Part shown: in pieces, positions 17,130 through 25,971 of the stretch
How the letters are laid out: each line of letters opens with the position of its first letter
How positions within the stretch are numbered: position 1 is the stretch's first letter
NCBI GenBank assembly: GCA_913774665.1
Contig: CAJYHN010000002.1
Coordinates: 62,001-126,000, forward strand
Direction of reading: 5' to 3'
From: an uncultured Microbacterium sp.
GTDB taxonomy: Bacteria > Actinomycetota > Actinomycetes > Actinomycetales > Microbacteriaceae
DNA length: 64,000 nt
Position numbers and translations under genes: made by a program
The notes under the pieces: model-generated
What the model was told of the DNA's origin: nothing
The model's input: only the letters and a program-made list of their open reading frames with translations
Database searches by the model: none

Positions 17130-18272
17130 ATGACGATGACGTACACCCAGACCCGAGGCTCTTCGACAGAGAGGGCCGACGACCACGACGCCGTCGACGA
17201 CGTGCTCCGCCTCCTCGAGCCGGACGGCTCCCGGATCGCCGACGACACCCTCGATCCCTGGATCGCCGATCTCTCGCCGCACGAGCTGCGCGCGCTCCAC
17301 CGCGACATGGTCCTCACCCGTCGCCTGGATGCCGAGGGAGTCGCCCTTCAACGCCAAGGACAGCTCGCCCTCTGGGCACCGTGCCGTGGGCAGGAGGCCA
17401 CCCAGGTCGGCACCGCCCACGCCCTCGCCCCGGGAGACTTCGTCTTCCCCAGCTACCGAGAACACGGGGTGCTGCTGGGCCGCGGTGCCAAGCCCGCCGA
17501 CTACGTCCTGGCCTGGCGCGGCGAGGAGCACTCGGCGTACGACCACACCACCATCAACGCCGCGCCTCCCCAGATCATCATCGGTGCGCAGTCGCTGCAC
17601 GCCACCGGGTGGGCGATGGGCGCGCAGCGCGACGGCTCGACCGATGTCGCCGTCGCGTATTACGGCGACGGGGCGACGAGCCAGGGCGATGTCAACGAGG
17701 CGATGGTCTTCGCCTCGTCGTTCCGCGCTCCCGTGGTGTTCGTGTGCTCGAACAACCAGTGGGCGATCTCCGAACCCGTCACCGTCCAAGCCAGATACCC
17801 GATCGCCGGTCGGGCGCCGGGGTTCGGTATCCCGAGTCTCCGCATCGACGGCAACGACGCCCTCGCCTGCGTCGCGGCCATGCGCTGGGCGCTCGATCGC
17901 GCCCGCCGTGGTGAGGGCCCCTCGTTCATCGAGGCGGTGACCTACCGCATGGGTCCGCACACCACCAGCGACGACCCCACCCGCTACCGAGACGCCGCCG
18001 AGGTCGATGCGTGGGTGCAGCGCGACCCGATCGCGCGGCTCGAGGCCTATCTGCGCGCCGAGGGGATGCTCGACGACTCCGGAATGGACGAGGTCGCCCG
18101 TGCCGCCGACGCTCTCGCCGCGGAGGTGCGCGCGGCGTGCATCGGGGCCACCACGCGGGCCCCCGAGACGATATTCGACAACGTCTACGCGGAGCCGCAC
18201 GCCGGCCTCGAGCGACAGAAGGCGGAGTACAGCGAGTACATGGCCGGGTTCGAGCAGGAGGGCGCGCGATGA
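17130..18272 (+). CDS. bkdA: Branched-chain 2-oxoacid dehydrogenase E1 alpha
   Basis: This 380-residue E1 alpha subunit has the thiamine diphosphate motif from GDGATSQGDVNEA to CSNN (about 179-209), and RGQEATQVG and PSYREHG, which are typical of BkdA/PdhA. With E1 beta and E2 it oxidatively decarboxylates the ketoacids of Leu, Ile and Val to acyl-CoA. The neighbouring acyl-CoA carboxylase operon favours branched-chain over pyruvate substrates. The first ATG is very close to GGAGG (17124..17128); an ATG two codons later (17136) has better spacing. It overlaps bkdB by ATGA. Confidence 0.88.
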   Translation: MTMTYTQTRGSSTERADDHDAVDDVLRLLEPDGSRIADDTLDPWIADLSPHELRALHRDMVLTRRLDAEGVALQRQGQLALWAPCRGQEATQVGTAHALAPGDFVFPSYREHGVLLGRGAKPADYVLAWRGEEHSAYDHTTINAAPPQIIIGAQSLHATGWAMGAQRDGSTDVAVAYYGDGATSQGDVNEAMVFASSFRAPVVFVCSNNQWAISEPVTVQARYPIAGRAPGFGIPSLRIDGNDALACVAAMRWALDRARRGEGPSFIEAVTYRMGPHTTSDDPTRYRDAAEVDAWVQRDPIARLEAYLRAEGMLDDSGMDEVARAADALAAEVRAACIGATTRAPETIFDNVYAEPHAGLERQKAEYSEYMAGFEQEGAR

Positions 18273-19312
18273 CCTCTCTCACCCTCGGTTCCGCGGTCAA
18301 CGCGGGCCTGACCCGCGCCCTCGAGAACGACGACAGAGTCCTGCTCATGGGCGAGGACATCGGCAAGCTCGGCGGCGTCTTCCGCGTCACCGACGGCCTG
18401 CAGAAGCGCTTCGGCGCTCAGCGCGTCGTCGACACCCCGCTCGCCGAGGCCGGCATCGTCGGCACCGCGGTCGGCCTCGCCCTGCGCGGCTACCGGCCCG
18501 TCGTCGAGATCCAGTTCGACGGCTTCGTCTACCCGGCGTTCGACCAGATCGTCTGTCAGGTAGCCAAGCTGCACTACCGCAGCAACGGTCGTATCCGGAT
18601 GCCGTTGGTCATCCGCATCCCGTGGGCCGGCGGCGTCGGCGCGGCCGAGCACCACTCCGAGTCGCCCGAGGCGTACTTCGTGCACACGGCGGGGCTCCGC
18701 GTGATCGCCGCCTCGAACCCGCAGGACGCGTACGTCATGCTGCAGCAGGCGATCGCCTCCGACGACCCGGTGATCTTCTTCGAGCCCAAGCGCCTGTACC
18801 ACTCCAAGGGCGAGGTCGATCTCGACGCCGACCTCGCCGACGCTCCGCCGATGCACCTCGCGCGCGTCGCCCGCGAGGGCACGGATGCCACGATCGTCAC
18901 CTACGGCGCCCAGGTGCGCACGGCCCTCGACGCCGCCGTCGCCGTAGAGGACGAGGGGATCTCGCTCGAGGTCATCGACCTGCGCTCGCTGTCGCCGATC
19001 GACATGAACACCGTCGCGGCATCCGTCCGCAAGACCGGTCGCGTCGTCGTCACTCACGAGGCCGCGCGCGAAGCGGGGGTCGGAGCCGAGCTCGTCGCGA
19101 GCATCACCGAGGAGTGCTTCCACTACCTCGAGACGCCGCCGCGGCGAGTGACCGGGCACGACATCCCCTATCCGCCGTCGAAGCTCGAGAAGCACCACGT
19201 ACCCGATCTGGACCGGATCCTGCACGCGGTGGATCAGGTCTTGGAGCGCGGGGCGGGCTCTTCGCCCACCGGCGGCGCGTCCGCCGCGACCGTCGAGGGA
19301 GGCGTTCGATGA
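18269..19312 (+). CDS. bkdB: Branched-chain 2-oxoacid dehydrogenase E1 beta
   Basis: This 347-residue transketolase-like E1 beta subunit contains LMGEDIGKLGGVFRVT near the start, TPLAEAGIVG, and RIPWAGGVGAAEHHSESPE. It pairs with BkdA to form the thiamine-dependent decarboxylase. The start ATG overlaps the bkdA stop in an ATGA. The stop overlaps the start of a 20-codon micro-ORF that leads into the E2 gene. Confidence 0.9.
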   Translation: MTSLTLGSAVNAGLTRALENDDRVLLMGEDIGKLGGVFRVTDGLQKRFGAQRVVDTPLAEAGIVGTAVGLALRGYRPVVEIQFDGFVYPAFDQIVCQVAKLHYRSNGRIRMPLVIRIPWAGGVGAAEHHSESPEAYFVHTAGLRVIAASNPQDAYVMLQQAIASDDPVIFFEPKRLYHSKGEVDLDADLADAPPMHLARVAREGTDATIVTYGAQVRTALDAAVAVEDEGISLEVIDLRSLSPIDMNTVAASVRKTGRVVVTHEAAREAGVGAELVASITEECFHYLETPPRRVTGHDIPYPPSKLEKHHVPDLDRILHAVDQVLERGAGSSPTGGASAATVEGGVR

Positions 19313-19371
19313 TCGCCGAATCCCGTGCTGCCGAGCCCGTTGCGGGCGGGATCGAAGGAGCCGCGCGATGA
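19309..19371 (+). CDS. Possible 20-residue micro-ORF bridging bkdB and bkdC
   Basis: ATG at 19309 overlaps the bkdB stop, and the TGA at 19369 overlaps the bkdC ATG. The peptide starts MIAES, while bkdC starts MIAEF. The first eleven bases (ATGATCGCCGA) match those of bkdC exactly, so this looks like a duplicated junction that kept translational coupling. GAAGGAGCC, the bkdC ribosome site, lies inside it. It may simply be a spacer; whether it is translated cannot be told from sequence. Confidence 0.35.
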   Translation: MIAESRAAEPVAGGIEGAAR

Positions 19372-20849
19372 TCGCCGAGTTCTTGCTTCCCGACCTCGGT
19401 GAGGGGCTTCCCGAGGCCGAGATCGTGCAGTGGCACGTGGCCGAGGGTGACACCGTCACCCTCAACCAGACGATCGCCGAGGTCGAGACGGCGAAGGCGA
19501 TCGTCGAGATCCCCTCGCCCTACGCCGGCACCGTGCAGGGCCTGCACGCCGCGGCCGGCGACGTCGTCGAGGTCGGCTCGCCCCTGGTGTCGTTCGATCT
19601 CGGCGGGACGGATGCCGCTTCCCCCGCCGCCCCGTCCGCTGAGGCGACCCGTGAGGCCGGGGCAGGCGCGGTCGTCGAGACGGTCGCCGAGGCGCCGCTC
19701 GACGCTCCCGCCGACGACATCGCCGCCCGCGCGACCCCCAACCTGGTCGGCTACGGTGCCGCCCCGGCATCCGGCAACCGCCCGAAGCGACGCGCGCGAG
19801 GGGGCGGAACCGCGATGATCGACTCCGACCACGCCGTGCGCGAGGCCGCTCCGCACGACGTCGTCAAGACCGGACCGATCGACCTGCCGCTCGAGCGTCC
19901 GCGCTCGACTCCGCCGGTGCGCAAGCTCGCGAAAGACCTCGGGGTCGACCTCGTGCTGGTCGCCGCCGCTCACCCGGGCGAGACGATCACGCGCGGCCAC
20001 GTCGAGGAGTTCGCGGCGCGGACTCCGGCGATGCCCGAGGTCGCGGCATCCGCCACCGCTCACGCGGGTGACACGGTCGCACGCGCGAACGTCGCGGCAT
20101 CCGCTCCCGTTCCCCCGTCGACGGTTCCGTCGGCTGGCCGGTCGGACGACCGGATGACCCGCACGCCGATCCGCGGAGTGCGCAAGCACACCGCTGCGGC
20201 GATGGTGCAGAGCGCGTTCACGGCTCCGCACGCGACGACGTTCCTCACTCTGGACGTCACCGCGACGACCGAGTTGCTCGCCTCACTCAAGACCGACCGC
20301 GCGCTCGACGGGCACCGCATCGGCGTGCTCGCGATCGTTGCGAAGGCTGTCTGCCTGGCGCTCGGGCGCACGCCCGCGCTCAACGCCAAGTGGGATGAGG
20401 CGGCGGGTGAGATCGTCGAGCATCACTACGTCAACCTGGGGATCGCCGCCGCGACCGATCGCGGTCTCGTGGTTCCGGTGATCCCGGATGCCGACCGGCT
20501 CGACCTCGTCGACCTCGCCGACGCGATCGCCGAGCTCGCCGCCACGGCCCGCGCCGGGCGCACCGCTCCGGCCGCGATGACCGGCGGGACGTTCTCGATC
20601 ACCAACGTCGGCGTGTTCGGGGTCGATGCCGGAACGCCCATCCTCAATGCCGGCGAAGCGGGGATCCTCGCGGTCGGCGCTCTGCGGCGCACGCCGTGGG
20701 AGCACCACGGCGAGATCGCCCTGCGCGACGTGCTCACCCTCAGCCTCTCGTTCGACCACCGTTTGGTCGACGGAGCCGAGGCGGCGCGGTTCCTCACCGA
20801 CGTCGCCGACGTGCTGCGCGAGCCCGGGAGGGCGATGCTGCTGCGCTGA
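19368..20849 (+). CDS. bkdC: Dihydrolipoamide acyltransferase E2 of the 2-oxoacid dehydrogenase
   Basis: This 493-residue E2 has an N-terminal lipoyl domain with the modified lysine K43 in ETAKA, an Ala/Pro-rich linker, a peripheral-subunit-binding domain around VRKLAKDLGVDL, and a C-terminal acyltransferase core with the catalytic LSFDHRLVDG motif (His464). It transfers the acyl group to CoA. No E3 gene follows, so lipoamide dehydrogenase must be supplied from elsewhere. The ATG has GAAGGAG about 10 bases upstream within the preceding micro-ORF. Confidence 0.92.
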   Translation: MIAEFLLPDLGEGLPEAEIVQWHVAEGDTVTLNQTIAEVETAKAIVEIPSPYAGTVQGLHAAAGDVVEVGSPLVSFDLGGTDAASPAAPSAEATREAGAGAVVETVAEAPLDAPADDIAARATPNLVGYGAAPASGNRPKRRARGGGTAMIDSDHAVREAAPHDVVKTGPIDLPLERPRSTPPVRKLAKDLGVDLVLVAAAHPGETITRGHVEEFAARTPAMPEVAASATAHAGDTVARANVAASAPVPPSTVPSAGRSDDRMTRTPIRGVRKHTAAAMVQSAFTAPHATTFLTLDVTATTELLASLKTDRALDGHRIGVLAIVAKAVCLALGRTPALNAKWDEAAGEIVEHHYVNLGIAAATDRGLVVPVIPDADRLDLVDLADAIAELAATARAGRTAPAAMTGGTFSITNVGVFGVDAGTPILNAGEAGILAVGALRRTPWEHHGEIALRDVLTLSLSFDHRLVDGAEAARFLTDVADVLREPGRAMLLR

Positions 20850-21006
20850 GCCGACCCGCGGCGACCTGGTCGTCGCGCGGTGCACCGACGGGGTGCCGGG
20901 GGAGTGGTCGCCCTCGGCACCTTTCGGTTTTCAGGAGGCCTCTCGCGCGGGTCTTTTGAGGTCCAGAACGCGCGGATGGTTTTGCGGGTGGTCCGGGTGT
21001 TTTGGG

Positions 21007-21160
21007 CACGGCACGGCAGGGCACGGAAGGGCGGGGCAGGGCGGGCCGGGGGAGGGTAGGGCCGGGCAGGTCGGGGCAGGGCCGGGCAGGTCAGGGCAGG
21101 GCAGGGCCCGGCGGGGCAGGGGAGAGCAGGGCCGGGCAGGGCAGGGCGGGCGCCGGAGGA
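21007..21160. repeat. G-rich low-complexity tract with GGGCA repeats
   Basis: The plus strand carries about twenty runs of three or more G, mostly as irregular repeats of GGGCAGGGC and GGGCCGGGCAGG. It occupies much of the 334-bp gap between convergent bkdC and the TetR gene. Nothing else is recognisable in this gap. It has clear potential for G-quadruplex formation on the plus strand. Confidence 0.85.
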
Positions 21161-21183
21161 ACAGCGGGGCGGATGCCGGAGGC

Positions 21184-22035
21184 TCACGCCGTCAAGGCTG
21201 CGAGCGCCATGCGGGTCAGCGCCGGACGCACGCGCGTCGCGGGCACTCCGCGCACGCTGTGCGGCGTCGAGTTGATCAGGCCGAAGCACGCGAGGGCTCG
21301 CACGCGGCGCTCGGCCGGGGTCTCGGCATCCGGATTCGCGGCCGCGAGAGCCTCGGTCCAGACCGCGACGTACGCGTTCTGCAGGCTCCGCACCGTGCGG
21401 CGGTCGGCGGGTGAGAGGCGGTCGAGGTCGCGGTCCTGCACGCGGATCACGTCGGCCTCGGCGAGCGCGAACGTGACGTGGAAGTCGACGAGCGCGCCCA
21501 GGACGGCGTCGGTGTCATCGGGACCCTGCGGGGCGGATGCCGGGTGTGCACAACGGCGGGGGGATTCCGCGACACGCGGGGCGGGGGCGGCCGAGGGCGG
21601 CGTGTCGGGCGCGATCTCCGCGGTTGTGCTCGCGGGGGACGAGTGCGCGACCCGGCGCCCGCCCTCGAGCAGCCGCTCGCTGACGTCGACGAGGATCGCG
21701 CCGAGCAGCGCCTGCTTGCCCGCGACGTGGCGGTACACCGCGGGTCCGCTGACTCCGGCCGCCTCGCCGATGTCGCCGAGGGTCACCCCGTCGAAGCCGC
21801 GCTCGGCGAACAGGCGCGCGGCGGCGGCGAGCAGGGCCGCGCGGCGGTCGGCCTTCGCGCGGTCGCGGGCGGTGCTGAGGGGACGGGCCGAGTCGACGGA
21901 TGCCGCGGCCGCACCCGACGAGGATGCGGGGCGACCGGCAGCGACGTCCGCCGGGGGGACGGGGGAGCCGTCCACGCCCGCGCCACCCGTCGGCGGCTGG
22001 TCGCGGGGGTCTTCGGAAACTCTTGTCATCGGCAT
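21184..22035 (-). CDS. TetR-family transcription regulator
   Basis: This 283-residue TetR protein carries a roughly 50-residue disordered N-terminal extension before the HTH (RRAALLAAAARLFAERGFDG, then LGDIGEAAGVSGPAVYRHV). A second Pro/Ala-rich insertion lies between the HTH and the ligand-binding half. A start at 22029 is also possible. It is divergent from the carboxylase operon and a perfect 7-bp inverted repeat lies between. The likely effector is an acyl-CoA of the leucine pathway; this is inference from context. Confidence 0.9.
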   Translation of the reverse strand: MPMTRVSEDPRDQPPTGGAGVDGSPVPPADVAAGRPASSSGAAAASVDSARPLSTARDRAKADRRAALLAAAARLFAERGFDGVTLGDIGEAAGVSGPAVYRHVAGKQALLGAILVDVSERLLEGGRRVAHSSPASTTAEIAPDTPPSAAPAPRVAESPRRCAHPASAPQGPDDTDAVLGALVDFHVTFALAEADVIRVQDRDLDRLSPADRRTVRSLQNAYVAVWTEALAAANPDAETPAERRVRALACFGLINSTPHSVRGVPATRVRPALTRMALAALTA

Positions 22036-22057
22036 CCGCTCGGGCTAGCCTGGAATC

Positions 22058-22079
22058 TCAGTTAGCCAACATTAACTGA
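22058..22079. promoter_or_regulatory. Probable TetR operator in the carboxylase promoter region
   Basis: TCAGTTA (22058..22064) and TAACTGA (22073..22079) are perfect inverted repeats with an eight-base spacer. They form an A+T-rich island in very GC-rich DNA, between the TetR start at 22035 and the carboxyltransferase start at 22154. Confidence 0.75.
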
Positions 22080-22153
22080 AAACCCCTCCGGCGGGAACGA
22101 CCCCGACCGGAACGACGGTGCCGTCGACGAAGCGGCCCCGAGACGGAGCCGCC

Positions 22154-23758
22154 ATGAGCACAGCACCGGTCACCGCGCCAGCGCCCGAGACGTCAGCGAA
22201 CGCCGCGCCCACCCAGCGCGACCTCGCGGAACAGCTCCGCACGACGCTCGCTGCGGCTGCTCGCGGCGGTTCCGACGCCGCCCGCGAGCGCCACACCGCC
22301 CGCGGCAAGCTCCTCGCCCGCGACCGCGTCGACCGGCTGCTCGACGAGGGCAGTCCCTTCCTCGAGGTCGCCCCTCTCGCCGCCCACGGCCTCTACGACG
22401 GCGGGGCTCCCGGAGCCGGGGTCGTCGCGGGAATCGGCCTCGTGCGCGGACGCCACGTGATGGTCGTCGCCAACGACGCCACCGTGAAGGGCGGCGCGTA
22501 CTTCCCCCTCACGGTGAAGAAGCACCTGCGCGCGCAGGAGATCGCCCTCGAGAACCGACTGCCCTGCGTCTACCTGGTCGACTCGGGCGGGGCGTTCCTC
22601 CCCCTGCAGGACGAGGTGTTCCCCGACCGCGAGCATTTCGGCCGCATCTTCCGCAATCAGGCGCAGCTGTCGGCCCGCGGTATCCCGCAGATCGCGGCCG
22701 TCATGGGCTCGTGCACCGCGGGTGGGGCCTATGTCCCCGCCATGAGTGACGAGAGCGTGATCGTGCGCAACCAGGGCACGGTGTTCCTCGGCGGACCGCC
22801 CCTGGTCAAGGCCGCGATCGGCGAAGACGTCACCGCCGAGCAGCTCGGCGGCGGCGACCTGCACGCCCGGCGCTCGGGAGTCGTCGACCACCTCGCCGAC
22901 GACGACGAGCACGCGCTCGAGATCGTCCGCGACATCGTCGCGACCCTCCCGCCGACCCCCGCGCCGGTCTGGCAGGTCGAGGCGCCCACCGAGCCCGCGC
23001 GCGACCCGAGCGAGCTCTACGACATCGTCCCCGCCGACATCGGTCAGCCCGTCGACATGCGCGCGATCATCGACACCCTCGTCGACGCCGGCACCCTGCA
23101 CGAGTTCAAGGCGCTGTACGGCGAGAGCGTCATCACGACCTTCGCGCGCCTGCACGGGCACCCGGTCGCGATCGTCGCCAACGACGGCGTGCTCTTCAGC
23201 GAGTCGGCGCTCAAGGCCGCGCACTTCATCGAGCTCGCCGATCAGCGCGGCATCCCCCTGCTCTTCCTGCAGAACATCACCGGGTTCATGGTGGGGCGGG
23301 ATGCCGAGGCCGGAGGCATCGCGAAAGACGGCGCCAAGATGGTCACCGCCGTCGCGACCACCCGCGTCCCCAAGCTCACCGTCCTCGTCGGCGGATCGTA
23401 CGGCGCCGGAAATTACGCCATGTGCGGGCGCGCGTACGACCCGCGGTTCCTCTGGACCTGGCCCTCGAGTCGCATCTCGGTCATGGGGGGTACGCAGGCG
23501 GCATCGGTTCTCTCGACCGTGCAGCGCGATCAGCGCGCCGCGCGCGGACAGGAGTGGACGAATGCCGAGGCGCAGGCCTTCCAACAGCCCATCCGCGACC
23601 GCTACGAAGAGCAGGGCAGCCCGTACTACGCCACGGCCCGGCTCTGGGACGACGGCGTGATCGACCCCGCCGACACCCGCACGATGCTCGGGCTCGCGCT
23701 GGACGTCGTCAGCCGCGCGCCGCTGGCCGACCCGGGCTTCGGCCTCTTCCGGATGTGA
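22154..23758 (+). CDS. accD1: Acyl-CoA carboxylase beta subunit, probable methylcrotonyl-CoA carboxyltransferase
   Basis: This 534-residue carboxyltransferase has N- and C-terminal crotonase-fold halves with [20 protein letters not shown] and [23 protein letters not shown], the latter typical of the MCC beta branch. It transfers carboxyl from biotin to 3-methylcrotonyl-CoA in leucine breakdown. Gene order (accD, accA, acyl-CoA dehydrogenase, MaoC, CitE) matches the accD1 locus of M. tuberculosis, which supports this substrate. ATG at 22154 has GGAG seven bases upstream. It is first in the TetR-controlled operon. Confidence 0.9.
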   Translation: MSTAPVTAPAPETSANAAPTQRDLAEQLRTTLAAAARGGSDAARERHTARGKLLARDRVDRLLDEGSPFLEVAPLAAHGLYDGGAPGAGVVAGIGLVRGRHVMVVANDATVKGGAYFPLTVKKHLRAQEIALENRLPCVYLVDSGGAFLPLQDEVFPDREHFGRIFRNQAQLSARGIPQIAAVMGSCTAGGAYVPAMSDESVIVRNQGTVFLGGPPLVKAAIGEDVTAEQLGGGDLHARRSGVVDHLADDDEHALEIVRDIVATLPPTPAPVWQVEAPTEPARDPSELYDIVPADIGQPVDMRAIIDTLVDAGTLHEFKALYGESVITTFARLHGHPVAIVANDGVLFSESALKAAHFIELADQRGIPLLFLQNITGFMVGRDAEAGGIAKDGAKMVTAVATTRVPKLTVLVGGSYGAGNYAMCGRAYDPRFLWTWPSSRISVMGGTQAASVLSTVQRDQRAARGQEWTNAEAQAFQQPIRDRYEEQGSPYYATARLWDDGVIDPADTRTMLGLALDVVSRAPLADPGFGLFRM

Positions 23759-23760
23759 TC

Positions 23761-25971
23761 ATGAGCCTTCCCCCCTTCTCCTGCGTCCTCGTCGCCAACC
23801 GCGGCGAGATCGCGCGCCGGGTGTTCCGGACGCTGCGGCGTCTCGGCATCCGCTCGGTCGCCGTCTTCACCGACGCGGATGCCGCCGCTCCCCACACCCG
23901 CGAAGCCGATCACGCCGTGCGCGTGCCCTCGTACCTCGACGTCGATGCGGTGGTCGCCGCCGCGGTGTCAAGCGGGGCGGATGCCGTGCACCCGGGCTAC
24001 GGCTTCCTCAGCGAGAACGCCGGCTTCGCCCGCGCGTACGCGGAGGCCGGAATCGTGTTCGTCGGCCCGGGCGTCGAGGCGCTCGAGGTGATGGGCGACA
24101 AGATCCGCGCCAAGGAGCACGTCGCCGCCCACGACGTGCCGACCGTGCCGGGGTTCTCGGCGGTGGGTCTCAGCAAGGAACGCATCGCGGAAGAGGCCGA
24201 CCGCGCCGGATACCCCCTGCTCGTCAAGCCCTCCGCCGGTGGGGGCGGCAAGGGCATGACCGTGGCCACCGGGCCCGGCGACCTCGCCGACGCGCTCGCC
24301 ACCGCCCGCCGGGTCGCCGCCGCGGCCTTCGGCGACGACACCCTGCTGCTCGAGCGGCTGCTGGAGCGCCCGCGCCACATCGAGGTGCAGGTGCTCGCCG
24401 ACGGCCACGGCACGACCCTCTCGCTCGGCGAACGCGAGTGCACCCTGCAGCGGCGGCACCAGAAGGTGATCGAAGAGGCTCCCTCACCCGTCGTCGACCC
24501 CGCCACTCGCGCCCGCCTGGGCGAGGCCGCGGTCGCCGCCGCCCGCAGTGTCGGATACCTCGGCGCGGGGACCGTGGAGTTCCTCGTCGCCGGCGACCGG
24601 CTCGACGAGCCGTTCTTCATCGAGATGAACACGCGCCTGCAGGTCGAGCATCCCGTCACCGAGATGGTCACCGGCATCGACCTCGTCGAGCAGCAACTCC
24701 GGGTCGCCGCGGGCTTCGCGCTCGAGCTCGGCGAGATCCGCCTCGACGGACACGCGATCGAGGCGCGCGTGTACGCCGAGACGCCCGCGCGCGGATACCT
24801 TCCGGCGACCGGGACCGTGAGCCTGTGGCATCCGGGATCCGCCCGCGTCGACAGCGCCGTCGAGACCGGCAGCGTCATCAGCTCGCTGTACGACCCGATG
24901 ATCGCGAAGGTCATCGCCCACGGTCCCGACCGCGAGACGGCCCTGGCCCGGCTCGACGCCGCGCTCGCCGACACCGTCGTGCTCGGCGTCGACACGAACA
25001 TCGCCGATCTGCGGGCCCTGCTCGCCGATCCCGCCGTGCGCGCGGGGGACCTCGACACGGGGCTGCTGGATCGGCGAGGGACTCCGGAGGTCGCTGAGCC
25101 GCCGCGGGGTGCGCTCGCCGCCGTCGCTCGTCGGATCGTGGATGCCGAGACCCCGGACGACGGCTCGGTGTGGGGGCGCGTCGGGGCGTGGCGGGCCGGG
25201 GGAGCAGGGGCTCCCCGGACCGTGTGGCTGGAGGACGACGCCGGGCAGGTGCACTCCGTGACGCCGGGCGCCGCGGAGGACGCTGTCGTGACGGGAGGGC
25301 CGGCCGAGTACTGGGTGCATGCGGACGGAGGTGCGCACCGGCTGCGCACGGTCTCGCGACGGGATGCCGCCGCGCGTCGTCGAGCCGCAGCGAGCCGTGC
25401 CCCCGGCGCCGTCGACCCCGACCTCGTGGCCCCGCTTCCCGGCACCGTCGTCGCGGTGCACGTCGCCGACGGTGACCGCGTCGAGGCGGGCGCCCGGCTC
25501 GTCACGATCGAGGCGATGAAGATGGAGCACACGGTGACTGCGCCGCACGCGGGTACCGTGCGACTGCGCACGTCCCCGGGTGCGCAGGTGGCCCGAGACG
25601 CGGTGGTCGCGACGGTGCGCCCGGAAGTCGGTGAGCCCCACGATCACGCCGGGATCCCGGCATCCCCTCTGACAACCTCAGGGATCCGCACAACCTCTGT
25701 CGCCGAGGCGGGGGGTACGGCTGAGGATGTGCGAATCGCGGAGGTTCTGCCGGCGCCCGGCGCGCCCGTGCCCGCGAACCCCGCGCGCACAACCTCAGGG
25801 ATCCGCACAACCTCTGTCGCCGAGGCGGGGGATGCGGCTGAGGATGTGCGGATCGCGGAGGTTCTGCCGGAGCCCGGCGCGCCCCCTCGCCACCCCGCCG
25901 ACCAGTCGGAACCGCACGATCACGCCGGGATCCCGGCATCCACCCCATCCCACAAGGAGACCCACTCGTGA
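23761..25971 (+). CDS. accA1: Biotin carboxylase/carrier subunit with a repeat-derived C-terminal tail
   Basis: This is a 736-residue alpha subunit. The biotin carboxylase domain starts FSCVLVANRGEIARRVFRTL, with KPSAGGGGKGM as ATP-grasp loop and EMNTRLQVEHPVTE. The carrier domain has the biotinylated Lys587 in EAMKMEH. Homologues normally end about 40 residues after that lysine. Here about 110 further residues follow, encoded by two 27-bp direct repeats flanking two palindromic 73-bp units at 117-bp spacing. The tail is hydrophilic, has no known domain, and ends in a GTGA overlap with the dehydrogenase gene. The enzyme is otherwise complete. Confidence 0.9.
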   Translation: MSLPPFSCVLVANRGEIARRVFRTLRRLGIRSVAVFTDADAAAPHTREADHAVRVPSYLDVDAVVAAAVSSGADAVHPGYGFLSENAGFARAYAEAGIVFVGPGVEALEVMGDKIRAKEHVAAHDVPTVPGFSAVGLSKERIAEEADRAGYPLLVKPSAGGGGKGMTVATGPGDLADALATARRVAAAAFGDDTLLLERLLERPRHIEVQVLADGHGTTLSLGERECTLQRRHQKVIEEAPSPVVDPATRARLGEAAVAAARSVGYLGAGTVEFLVAGDRLDEPFFIEMNTRLQVEHPVTEMVTGIDLVEQQLRVAAGFALELGEIRLDGHAIEARVYAETPARGYLPATGTVSLWHPGSARVDSAVETGSVISSLYDPMIAKVIAHGPDRETALARLDAALADTVVLGVDTNIADLRALLADPAVRAGDLDTGLLDRRGTPEVAEPPRGALAAVARRIVDAETPDDGSVWGRVGAWRAGGAGAPRTVWLEDDAGQVHSVTPGAAEDAVVTGGPAEYWVHADGGAHRLRTVSRRDAAARRRAAASRAPGAVDPDLVAPLPGTVVAVHVADGDRVEAGARLVTIEAMKMEHTVTAPHAGTVRLRTSPGAQVARDAVVATVRPEVGEPHDHAGIPASPLTTSGIRTTSVAEAGGTAEDVRIAEVLPAPGAPVPANPARTTSGIRTTSVAEAGDAAEDVRIAEVLPEPGAPPRHPADQSEPHDHAGIPASTPSHKETHS
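25639..25665. repeat. 27-bp direct repeat, left copy
   Basis: Identical to 25915..25941, in the same reading frame of accA1, encoding HDHAGIPAS. It contains the perfect 14-bp palindrome GCCGGGATCCCGGC and ends in the over-represented GGCATCC. Confidence 0.95.
25674..25746. repeat. Palindromic repeat unit A inside accA1
   Basis: Arms of 24 bases at 25674..25697 and 25723..25746 are complementary with four mismatches around a 25-base spacer. The first arm begins AACCTCAGGGATCCGCACAA. It is a strong hairpin former located in coding sequence, repeated 117 bp further on. Confidence 0.88.
25791..25863. repeat. Palindromic repeat unit B inside accA1
   Basis: Near-copy of unit A, 117 bp (39 codons) downstream. 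Arms 25791..25814 and 25840..25863 pair with three mismatches. Unit B differs from A at a few positions, including one that improves arm pairing (CGGATC instead of CGAATC). Confidence 0.88.
25915..25941. repeat. 27-bp direct repeat, right copy
   Basis: Exact copy of 25639..25665, 276 bp away and in frame. The pair brackets both palindromic units, leaving the last ten or so codons of accA1 after it. Confidence 0.95.
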
